Assembly (NCBI RefSeq): GCF_033568475.1
Contig: NC_133123.1
Span: 132,466,930-132,530,929 of the forward strand
Direction: 5' to 3'
Length of the DNA: 64,000 nt
From: Henckelia pumila
Lineage: Eukaryota; Streptophyta; Magnoliopsida; Lamiales; Gesneriaceae
Shown here: positions 1 through 10,412 of the stretch, in pieces
Layout: each line of letters begins with the position of its first letter
Numbering within the stretch: position 1 is the first letter of the stretch
Position numbers and translations under genes: made by a program
Notes under the pieces: generated by a model
What the model saw: only the letters and a program-made list of their open reading frames with translations
What the model was told of the DNA's origin: nothing
Databases searched by the model: none

Positions 1-1735
1 TACCATACTTTTTATTTTATTCTATTATATAATTCACATGGTTTTGTTTAAAATTTGTGTTGAAAATCTTAAGTTTCGGTGTTTTTGTGTACATTTGTCA
101 ATCGCATCGCTAAACTGCATTTAGCCAGTAACCTGCTCAAAGTTACTGAACTGCTGGTATCTTTGAACTAAGTGGCTAAGTAAACTACTCGCACGCTCAA
201 CTGCTAAAGCTTACAACAGTTTACTTATCCAGAATGAGTACTAAAGTTGCTAAACTGCTATTACATCCAAACTACTCTCAGTCTACCTATTTGCCTCTAG
301 AGTCTAGACTTCCATCGCCAGTCATCTGAAGTTCGCACAATTAGTTTATCAACAATCAGAGAATATTTAGTTGACAGACATTTTACCTCAGCGGATAAAG
401 TCTTCCGTACACTGGCATTCTGCAAAAATCGCCCCGCACTCAGATTGTACTATTGCGGTAGAGAATGATGATGTGACGCATACAAACAGTGCAACGGGAA
501 GAATTTAAAGATATCAGGTAATATTTAAATTATGACCGTTGACACCCAAGCCTATAAATAAGTGTATCGATCAGTTGAGGAAAGCTCTCTCGCAAGTATT
601 GAATACGAACTCTCATTCTAAGCAGTCTACAGAAAAGTTTCAAAGTTCTTCAAGAGAAACTGCTCGCGGTTAAATAATCTATTATATTATATTATTATAT
701 ATATAATATTTATTTATTATATACAAAAATGGGAGTTTCATTGTAATTTACATGACTACTTTTTTTATTATTACATAATTAATGTGTTTTTTTCTAAATT
801 ATTTATTTTAAATTATAACATCTACTCTTTCAAATAAAAAAAAATACTATTAATATTTTTAAAATATTTTTTTACCATACTTTTTATTTTATTCTATTAT
901 ATAATTCACATGGTTTTGTTTAAAATTTGTGTTGGAAATCTTAAGTTTCGGTGTTTTTGTGTACATTTGTCAATCGCATCGCTAAACTGCATTTAGCCTG
1001 TAAACTGCTCAAAGTTACTGAACTGCTGGTATCGTTGAACTAAGTGGCTAAGTAAACTGCTCGCACGCTCAACTGTTAAAGCTTACAACAGTTTACTTAT
1101 CCAGAATAAGTACTAAAGTTGCTAAACTGCTATTACATCCAAACTACTCTCAGTCTACCTATTTGCCTCTAGAGTCTAGACTTCCATCGCGAGTCATCTG
1201 AAGTTCGCACAATTAGTTTATCAACAATCAGAGAATATTCAGTTGACAGACATTTTACCTCAGCGGATAAAGTCTTCCGTACACTGACATTCTACAAAAA
1301 TCGTCCCGCACTCAGATTGTACTATTGCGGCAGAGAATGATGACGTGACGCATACAAATAGTGCAACGGGAAGAATTTAAACATATCAGGTAATATTTAA
1401 ATTATGATCGTTAACACCCAAACCTATAAATAAGCGTATCGATCAGTTGAGGAAAGCTCTCTCGCAAGTATTGAATACAAACTCTCATTCTAAGCAGTCT
1501 ACAGAAAAGTTTCAAAGTTCTTCAAGAGAAACTGATCAAAACTCGAAGCACACATTCGCAGACTATCTGATCGTTGAAGGATCAATTTGTGCACTTGTAA
1601 TCGAGTTGTAATCTCTTTGTATTGAATTCAATCGAGAACTGTATTTGTAGTTGTTGTTATTACTAGGAGTTCTGAGATAGACGATTATGTATAAGTTCTA
1701 GTCTTGAAGTGGGGTTTTGCAAAGTGTCGTAAAAT
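1..1735 (+). mobile_element. Tandem LTR-like copies (copia-type remnants)
   Basis: Bases 1-671 recur at 873-1543 with only scattered mismatches, an offset of exactly 872 bp. Both copies carry a TATA-like CCTATAAATAAG (551-562 and 1423-1434) followed by a pyrimidine-rich, leader-like stretch. This is what U3/R of a plant LTR looks like. Copy 1 breaks off after GAGAAACTG near 664 and is followed by an AT-rich segment (669-872) that recurs at 6264-6480. Copy 2 continues to about 1735 with further LTR-like sequence. No coding capacity is visible. Assignment to copia is inference from the LTR style and from the neighbouring copia gag. The window starts inside or at the edge of copy 1, so the left limit is unknown. 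Confidence 0.55.
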
Positions 1736-1812
1736 TCAAAGTATTCTAGTGCTATAATTCTGAGGAGGAAGTAGGGGTGACATAGGTGTATTGAAATCTT
1801 CGAACATCCAGA

Positions 1813-3705
1813 TGTTGGAAAACTGGCGTGTTCCCAGACCAATCACGATTGATACCCGGTGCAGCGGAAGTTTAAAAATTTTTGTCATGGAACAATTCCA
1901 TGGTGTGGGTATCAACCGTTCAACGATTAAATTATAGTGTGTGTAAAATTCAAATAACAATTAATTAAATTTTACCTTCAATCTCGAAGCGAGATTATTG
2001 GACACCACACAGATTTCTCTGCGCTTCTTGTATCTCCCAGGAACTGATGAACTCCTTCAATCAGGTCCACGAATGGGGTTTAAATCCCTCTGATAGATTG
2101 CACTAGAAAATCTATCAGAAGTTTTTCTGCGAAGAGATTAAACGAATCTGATTCGTTATTCCTGACTGCGATTCAAAATCACAGACCGAAATTTCTCTGA
2201 CAGAGTGGGAGGGTGATCGGCCGAATTGAGAGAGAATAGGGGCAAGGGTTTTCGAAATTTGTCTCTCAAATTATGACCTGTTGTGTTGTAATTTCTGTAC
2301 TGCAATAACTTATTTATAATGCAGGCCACTAACCCCTTAGGGCCCATTAGTCATAAGTTGAGGCCCGACAAGCAAAGCCCACATGTTCAGAAATTAATAT
2401 AAAATTCATCGTGACTCCGATTGATGAACCGATTTCACCAATGTGCACAGAAACCATTTCTGCATATTTTAAAGTCAAGATAAATTTTCCTGAATCCGAA
2501 TTCAGTGATTTCCAAAAATGTCCATCCCTATGTCATTTTAGGAAATCCTACTCCCTTACTCTTATTTAAGAAGTCCAACTTCTTTATTCATTAAATTTAA
2601 CTCTTTAAATTTAACTATCTCAACGGGGATTAAAACTCCATTACACTGTGTGACCCTCAATGGTTCAGGGATACAGCTAGCCGTGGGCTCACAACTCCTT
2701 GTGACTCGGAACAACGATTTCCGACTTGCCCAACGAATCATGGTAAAGCGCCTAGCAACATCGCCCCATGATTCCCTAGGTATCACTGATAGTGCCTACA
2801 AGAACCAGTAGATTTTGGTTAGCGTACAGTACGGTCCCTTCATCCATATATCCCGATCGAATCAACAACCATTGGTATATCGAGAGTCGCTCAAGATTCG
2901 ATAACTATGCAATACATCTTGAAGATCAAATTAGTGACATCGCATGTGCTACTAAGAAACCATTTCTTAAATCACATCATGTACTCTGGCCAGAGATTTG
3001 TCACACTAATATCTCCTCAGATCGCATAGGATATCCACACTCGCAAGTATGTGGTGAATCCTTGACAACAATGCATCGACTCCTATATGTGTTGTAACTG
3101 TACCCAATCCCGACACCTGATGACCCCCATAGAGTCGGTAAACGAGTCAAAGCACAGTACTAGCATATAGAGTCTCCATGATGTTTCAAGTAGTAAGGAC
3201 TAATGGTGTACAACCAAAACCGCGGACTTTATCCACTCGATAAGTGATAACCACTTGGAAAGTCCGGATAGGGTAGTTCGATTATTCATCCTATGAATCT
3301 CCATTCATCCTATGAATATCCATTTGCATGCTTCGAACATCTCCATGTTCCCTACCAATGAAACGTGGTACTCCGCATCGCAAATGCTAGTCTCAAACTC
3401 GAGCGATCCTTATCCTTATTATCGGACGGCTCAATCGACTAGGAACAGTTTAGAATATACAGTGACTATAAGATGTATTTCATGATAGACATCCCCATGT
3501 TCTACCACATCTTACATACACTATAGTATATTCAAGGTCTTTATCAAAACAACAATAGTATATCATAATATAACAATATGAAGAAAGATAAAGTCATTGC
3601 CATTAATAAAAGTGTAAATTATATTAAACAAAAGATTGTTTGTACAAAGAGTCATCAAAAGCCTATAGCCACAAGTTGGCTCACTGGGCACCCACTCTTT
3701 CACCA
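1813..3705 (-). mobile_element. LTR-like noncoding block, probably copia, minus orientation
   Basis: This is about 1.9 kb of noncoding sequence with much more even base composition than its surroundings. Read on the minus strand, it starts near 3705 with a TG-type LTR edge and ends near 1813 in CAACA. The sequence resembles a long LTR family seen in many plant copia elements. The ORFs inside (for example at 2792-3097) show no protein resemblance and are chance frames. Exact ends and family are not proven. It may be the 3' LTR of the element whose gag remnant lies at 3829-4320, but no polypurine tract is visible between them, so it could equally be a separate insertion. Confidence 0.45.
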
Positions 3706-3828
3706 GAAACATTCGATTGTGTATTTCATTTCAGTTTACTTTATTCATTCAATTTCGCATTCACTTTTATACCCAGTGTCCATAATCTGTTTGTTGTCAT
3801 TTTCCGCACATTGTATTTGTTTGTCAAC

Positions 3829-4320
3829 TTACATAGACACCAAGAAAGTAAGAACTCTGTCACACATGCCTTTGAACTTTCTTAAATGGTCCGCTATGGA
3901 TTGATTTGGATCTTTCCTGAGGTAAATGAGTTGCTGTCGAAGGGTGAATTCTCTTTCTTGTGAATCTTGATCATATGCCTCTTTCAATGCATTCCACACT
4001 GCTTTAGATAATTCTAGCCCAATAACAAGGCATAATGCTTCTTCAAAGAGTGTTTTGATGATCCACCCACGCAAAAGTCGATCTTTTTTTCTCCAGTGGA
4101 GGTAGTCTTCTGAGATTGTTTTTGTTTCTGAGGTTGCCGCTGCATTCGTTATGGCATTGGTCTTGTACATTGCTGGTTTCTCTTTTTCACCAGTGAGGAG
4201 TTCAACCATGTCTTGACTTTCGGCAAGGGCGAGTAATTGTTCACGCCACAAGGGATAATTTTCTGGGGTGAGTTTAAGTGTAACAAAGTAGGAAACATTG
4301 AGAGAAATTGTAGGTGCCAT
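3829..4320 (-). pseudogene. Truncated Ty1/copia gag (UBN2/retrotran_gag type)
   Basis: A 163-codon reading frame starts with MAPT and has the copia gag N-terminal pattern: a LTPENYPLWREQ motif near residues 17-28, then a long helical region with a WNALKEAY motif near 108-115. It ends with the HLRKFKGMCDRV region typical of copia gag just before the zinc-knuckle portion. The frame stops abruptly near 3829, so the zinc knuckle and everything downstream (protease, integrase, RT, RNase H) are absent. A tRNA-Met primer site lies 35 bp upstream of the start. In a full element gag packages the RNA; this copy cannot do so alone. The assignment to copia gag is firm; the exact lineage is not determined. 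Confidence 0.8.
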
Positions 4321-4354
4321 GGTTGGGGTGTATGGAACTCTCTATCTCACAAAT

Positions 4355-4366
4355 GGCTTTGATACC
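4355..4366 (-). promoter_or_regulatory. Primer binding site of the copia remnant (tRNA-iMet type)
   Basis: On the minus strand the sequence reads GGTATCAAAGCC, one base away from the common plant retroelement primer site GGTATCAGAGCC. It is complementary to the 3' end of initiator tRNA-Met. It sits directly upstream of the gag start at 4320, the expected position. Confidence 0.65.
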
Positions 4367-5237
4367 GTAAAAAAGAAATGAAAAACTGAAGAATATTTTA
4401 TGTAAATCTCATTTCAACGTGAGAAGAGAGTACAAGCTTATTATATTTATATATATCTATTGTGCAGTATTGAAGGAGAAATAAATAAGGAAGGTGATAT
4501 TACAATCAATTTCTTCCTATATCTATGTGAGTAGTGTTCTTGGCATGATTGGGTCCGGATATTTTTCCCCTAATTGTCTCGTAGGATCTTAGCATAGGAG
4601 GAATGAATGAGATGACATGATTTGATGCCTTAGTAGTCCTCTGGTCATGAAGTCGGTGGTGATTGGGTTGGTCAATAATCAGGATGAAGCCCGATGAATC
4701 AATGTCAGAATTTGATGAAAGAGTTAGCAACATTGTTATCGAGCTCAACGCACTTGGTAAAACATATCTAAACATGCCGGAAGAGTTGATTGTTCACTAT
4801 CCGTAACTGTATCTGGACGTTCAAAAGCAAAAACAATTTTGCATTTAATTTGGAGACATGATCATGATCTATCACATGAAATTAAATATTAAACATGCAT
4901 TCTAGCTACTTACAGTTTGTGCGTCATCAACAGACTTTTTCAGGACATCCCATCAGATAGTTATATTTTCGTTGGGCTCTAAAGCATCATAACCATCTGC
5001 ATACCGAAAATTTAACATCATCAAGAATATTATTAAATCCAAAAATTAAATTTCATGCAGAAAATTAAACAAATACTCACTACTGGAGAAGATGAGCAAT
5101 GATAATGTTATTAAAACCAATAATTTGATTTTCATGATCATAGACGAGGAGAGAAAAGTTGGAATATTGGTTTGTGTTCCGGGGATCGAGCTACTTAGAA
5201 AAAATTATATATCAAATATTTTTTCATACCCGTCAAA

Positions 5238-5277
<40 letters not shown>

Positions 5278-6051
5278 TATTACAACAAAAATTGTATCCG
5301 ACGTATAAAAAAAATTAAAATTACAAATGGGCGTCAGCTGGCACCCATGGATACCATGAGATAAGTAGTGATCAAAATATTTAAGTAAATAACAAGTGTA
5401 GAAATAAAAAATACCACGTCAGTTTCATTGTCATCCACTGTGGAGAACACATAATTTCGTAATGACTGTAAAAGTTACTACGAATATTTTGTTTGAAGAA
5501 AAAAAATTACAACATAATGCAAATGTTATTTTTGTTGTAAATGTCATGTTGTATTCAATTATTAACTTGATTTTGAATATTGAGTATTTTTTTAGCTAGT
5601 TTTAATTTTCTATGGTTTGAACTATATTTTATATTTTAAATAAATATTATTTTTATTGTTTTCAAATCAATTTGAATGTATGTTCTAATATTTTGCATTC
5701 TAGCTACATGATATTGTTTTTCTAAAAATACCCGAAAACCGACCTAAATCCGCTCAAAATCGTAATACTAATTTTACATGTGAAACCTCGATTGTTTTTT
5801 TTAGAGACTCACCGACCGTCGATGACAATTCGGTTGGTAAATATTTTAAAAAAAATCTCAAAACTACACCGTGATCAACCCTGTAATGTCACTTATAATA
5901 TTAAAAGTAATTAATTATAAGAATAATAATAAATAATATGTAGATGATAAAGTAATACTGATATCTAGTTAAAAAAATTATAATAAATGATAACAAATAA
6001 GTTAATTTAACTAATAACTTAGGGTCAAATATATAAAACATATTTTCACGG
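4367..6051. other. AT-rich noncoding stretch with a (TA)n microsatellite
   Basis: Sequence just right of 4367 should be the 5' LTR of the copia remnant, but I could not define its outer end. No convincing protein-coding frame is present. A (TA)n microsatellite lies at about 5238-5280. It is followed near 5328-5350 by a palindromic GC-rich motif, GGGCGTCAGCTGGCACCCATGG-like, that recurs elsewhere in the window (see findings). Confidence 0.5.
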
Positions 6052-6059
6052 TTAAATAA

Positions 6060-6263
6060 AGGGCAATTTGCTCAAAAATTCCCAAATGCAAACATGTTTT
6101 GCTTTGGGGTCCCTAGTCATAAAATGTGGTACAAAACAATACAAGATGTGGTACAAAACCATACAAGATGTGGTACAAATTAACAAAAAATATGGTACAA
6201 AAAAGTGACTAGGGAGTGCAGAGCAAAACATGTTTGTATTGGGGATTTTTGAGCAATTTGCAC
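6060..6263. mobile_element. 204-bp MITE with ~60-bp terminal inverted repeats
   Basis: The left arm starts GGGCAATTTGCTCAAAAATT and the right arm ends in its near-complement (TTTTTGAGCAATTTGCAC). The arms stay complementary for roughly 60 bp. The central part holds short repeats of the type AAGATGTGGTACAAA. TTAAATAA is duplicated on both sides (6052-6059 and 6264-6271), consistent with an 8-9 bp target duplication as made by Mutator- or hAT-type transposases. The unoccupied form of the right flank is seen at about 669 in the window. It has no coding capacity. Confidence 0.75.
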
Positions 6264-6480
6264 TTAAATAATCTATTATATTATATTATTATATATATAA
6301 TATTTATTTATTTATAAAAATGTGAGTTTCATTGTACATGACTACTCTTTTCATTATTACATAATTAATATGTTTTTTTCTCAATTATTTATTTTAAATT
6401 ATAGTATGTACTCTTTCAAATAAAAAAAATAAGATATTATTAATATTTTTAAAATCTTTTTTACCATACTTTTTATTTGT
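6264..6480 (+). repeat. Dispersed repeat, second copy of 669-890
   Basis: This segment, from TTAAATAATCTATTATATT through TACCATACTTTTTATTT, repeats bases 669-890 with few differences. It is AT-rich and noncoding. The two copies have unrelated sequence on their right sides, so this is either a dispersed repeat or a relic of a segmental duplication. Confidence 0.75.
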
Positions 6481-6482
6481 AA

Positions 6483-9400
6483 GTTCTACTCACCCTAAAA
6501 ATCATAGGTACAACATTGTACACATGGCATCACTTGCAGGGTTTGTTCCATGTGCCGACACTTGAATGATACAAACATTTCGGTGGTGGTTTCCTCTCGA
6601 CTATATAAAAATTTATCTGGAGTGTCAAAGAATGTCACTGATATCAAAAGTGAGGTCGAGTGCAAATGCAATTTCAATATCAGCATTGTATACTATCGTG
6701 ACATTTATAATATCTCATGGAGGAATTCAAAAATACCATGTGATATGCGCGGATGGGTTTAGTACATGCCGCCCGCAGGACACTACCCTGCGAGTGATGT
6801 GTAACCCCATGATTGGTCAAAATTAGTGGGTTCCACGTGAGGCCCACTGATTTTAACCAATCATGAGCCGCCACGTCATCCGCAGGTCACTACCCTGCGG
6901 GTAGCATCTACTCAACCGCACGGATGACCATAATTCTAGCACACTCAACAGCAACACCTCCGTCTTCTCTCCCAACGCCTAGGCCCCAAAAATCAGTGCC
7001 TAACCGCTGAAATGAGGCCGAAATTCGAAATTGCGGAGCCTAAGCGCTGCAGACAAGTGCTTAGGTTGAAAAAAGAGAAAAAGAATTAAAAAATTTGGGA
7101 GAGAAGCGGAGAATGATGGTGATAGCGTCGAATCCCGACGCTCGATGCCCGAGGTACGTGAACCTTATTTTTATTTATTTATGTTTATTGAGGACAATGC
7201 ACGTATTTAAATTTGGGGGAAGGTATGAAAAAAATTGATGAATTAATTTGAAGTGATGATTGCTTTTTGGTGAGTGATTTTTTTCTTGCGTTTAATGCAT
7301 GATTTTGTAAATGTGTTGACCTATGATAATAAAAATATTATTGTGCTAAAAGTTGTGAGAAAACAGTCAGTGTTAGCTATTTTTTATTTTGAGTTTTCAC
7401 CCATATGCACGAATGCCATAATTCAATAAGGGTGTTATCAAATCTCTTGAGCGAAAAATATAACCTTTTGGAGATGTAAGTATGTTTTAATTTTATACAT
7501 CTTTATTTGAAGATTTTCTTATTTATTTAATCAGAATAATTCTAACATATTGATGTTTTTGTTTAATTAGGAATTCAATTTTTATAACAGCCATCCTAAT
7601 ATGACAAAAAATAGTAAGTAATTATACTACTAGTTGGGGATGATAAGTAATTTTTTTATTTATTTTCAGGATGATAAAAAATTTTATGCATATGAGAGAA
7701 AGAGTAAGAAATCTAACTGCTGGAGTTAATTATGTTTCATATGCTATTCTAGGAAATTCATTTTAAATGGTCTTTTCTTGTACAAAGCAATAGCATAGTG
7801 ATATATATATATAGGTTTGTTCCCTGCACATATGGGCGCCAGCCGCCACCCAGTATCATTTTATTTTTTAAAATTTTCATTCCACACATGGCAGCACTTG
7901 CAGGGTTTGTTCCATGTGCCGACACTAGAATGATATAGACATTTCGGTGGTGGTCTCCTCTCGACTATATAAGAATTTAACCGGAATATCAAAGAATTCC
8001 ACTTATATCAAAAGTGAGGCCGAGTGCAAATGAAATTTCAATATCAGCATTGTACACTATCGTGATATTTATAAAATCTCATGGAGGTATTCAAAAATAC
8101 AATGTGACATGGCGGATGACCATAAGTCTAGCACACTCTCCAGGAGCACCTCCGTATTCTCTCCCAATGCCTAGGCCCCAAAAATCTGTGCCTAAGCGCT
8201 GAAATGAGGCCAAAATAGGAAACTACGGAGCCTAGGCGCTGATGACAGATGCCTAGGCGCTACCCCCCACCCCCCCCCCCCCCACCCCCACCAAAAAAAA
8301 GATAAAATGAAAAAAAAAACTTTTGGGAGAGAAGACACATGATGATGGTGATAGCGCCGAATCCAGATGATCGGTGTTCGAGATACGTGTCTCTTATTTT
8401 TATTTATTTATGTTCATTGGAGATAGTGGACATATTTAAGTTTGGGGGTGTGAAAAAATTTGATGGATTAATTCGAAGTTATGATTGCTATTTGATGAGT
8501 GTCTGACTTTTGCTGAGTCTAATGCATGATTTTGTAAATGTGTTGACCTAGGATAATAAAAATAATGGTTTTGCTAAAAGTTGTGAGAAAACGATCAATG
8601 TTAGCTATATTTTATTTTGAGTTTTCACTCATATGCATGAATGACATGGTTCAATAAGGGAGTTATCAAATCTCTTGAACGAAAAATATACCCTTTCGGA
8701 GATGTAAGTCGGTTTTAATATTATACATCTTTTTTTGAATATTTTTTATTTATTTAATCAGAATAATTCTAACACACTGGTGTTTTTGTTTAATTCGGAA
8801 TTCAGGTTTTATCAGTGAAATTGAATAATCATTAATCGCTGTTGTCATCCTAATTTGACAAAAAATGGTAATTCATTATACTAATAGTTGGGGAAGATAA
8901 GTAATTTTTTTAAATTTTTTTTAAGGATGATAAGGAGTTTTATGCATATGAGAGAAAGAGTAAGAAATCTAACTGTTGGAGTTAATTATGTTTCACATAC
9001 TTTATCTAGGAAAGTCATCTTAAATAGTTTTTTCTAGTGCAAATCAATAGCATAGTGATACATATATATATATAGTATATACAGGTTTGTTCCCATGCAC
9101 ACTAGTGTGAGCTGCGCCCAAGTATGATTTTATTTTATTTTTAATTTTCATCCCACACATGGTAGCACTTGCAGAGATTGTTCCATGTGCCGACACTGGA
9201 ATGATACAGACATTTCGGCGGTGGTATCCTCTCGACTATATAAGAATTTAACCAGAGTGTCAAAGAATGTCACCGATATCAAAAGTGAGGTCGAGTGCAA
9301 ATGAAATTTCAATATCAACATTGTACACTATCGTGACATTTATAATATCTCATGGAGGTATTCAAAAGTACCATGTGATATGCGTCGATGACCATAAGTC

Positions 9401-10322
9401 CAACATATTATCTAGAAGTACCTCCGTCTTCTCTCCTAACGTCCAGTCCCCAAAAATTAGTGTCTAAGCTCTGAAATTAGGCCAAAATGCGAAGCTACGG
9501 AGCCTAGGCACTGCAGACAAGTGCCTAGGCGTTGGTCCCTTAAGCGCCTAGGCGCTACCCCTCCACCTAAAAAAAAAGAAAAAAGAAATTTTGGGAGAGA
9601 AGACGTATGATGATGGTGATAAGTGCCGAATCCCCATGCTCGGTGTCTGAAGTACGTGTCCCTTATTTTTATTTATTTATGTTCATTGGGGACAATGCAC
9701 GTATTTATTTTTGGGGGGAAGGTGTGAAAAAATTTGATGAATTTATGTGAAGTTTTGATTTCTTTTTTATGAGAGACTTGTTTGCTGATTCTAATGCATG
9801 ATTTCGTAAATGTGTTGGCCTATGATAATGCAAATAATTGTTGTGCTAAAAGTTGTGAGAAAACACTCAGTGTTAGGTATATTTCATTTTAAGTTCTCAA
9901 CCATATGCATGAATGTCATGGTTCAATAAGGGAGTTATCAAATCTCTTGGACGAAAAATATACCTTTTTGGAGATGTAAGTCTGTTTTAATATTATACAT
10001 CTTTATTTGAAGATTTTCTTATTTATTTATTAAGAATAATTTTAACACATTGGTGTTTTTGTTTAACCAGGAATTCAGGTTTTATCAGTGAAATTGAATC
10101 ATCATTCTTCGTTGTTTCCATCCTAACATGACAAAAAATGGAAGTCAATATACTACTAGTTGGGAATGATAAGTAATTTTTTTTATTTTTTTCGGGATGA
10201 TAAGAAATTTTATTTATATGAGAGAAAGATTAAGAAATTTAACTGCTGGAGTCAATTATGTTTGACATACTTTCTCTAGGAAAGTCATCTTACATGGTCT
10301 TTTCTAGTGCAAAACAATAGCA
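6483..10322 (+). repeat. Three tandem copies of a ~1.2-1.3 kb noncoding unit
   Basis: Landmarks recur in order three times. The CACATGGYAGCACTTGCAG block is at 6521, 7885 and 9156; TCTCGACTATATAAGAATTTA follows each; then GCCTAGGCGCTG blocks; then a purine-rich AAATTTGGGGGAAGGTGTGA; then GTTGTGAGAAAAC; and finally a (TA)n tract with GGTTTGTTCCC. Copy 1 also contains a 162-bp MITE. Coding frames are short and unrelated to known proteins. The purine tract followed by TGTGAAAAAATT resembles a polypurine tract next to an LTR start, so the unit could be a derivative of a gypsy 3' end, but this is inference. Confidence 0.8.
6756..6917. mobile_element. 162-bp MITE with 9-bp target duplication (Mutator-like)
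   Basis: The ends are GGTTTAGTACATGCC and, in reverse complement, GGTTGAGTAGATGCT. The flanks are GCGCGGATG (6747-6755) and GCACGGATG (6918-6926), a 9-bp target duplication with one mismatch. The interior has further inverted pairs around CCGCAGG-CACTACCCTGCGG and CCATGATTGG-CCAATCATG. The sister repeats at about 8113 and 9385 show the same site without the insertion. Confidence 0.8.
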
Positions 10323-10412
10323 TATATATATATACATATATATATATACACACACACACACGTTTGTTTCTCTGCACACTAGTGTGCAAGGGAACCATGG
10401 GCGGCAGCTAAG

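Noticed and set aside
2792-3097. 101-codon plus-strand frame
   Set aside because: It is antisense within an LTR-like noncoding block that resembles a widespread plant repeat, with no domain.
3578-3904. 108-codon plus-strand frame
   Set aside because: It overlaps the copia gag remnant in antisense and the LTR edge; composition is not protein-like.
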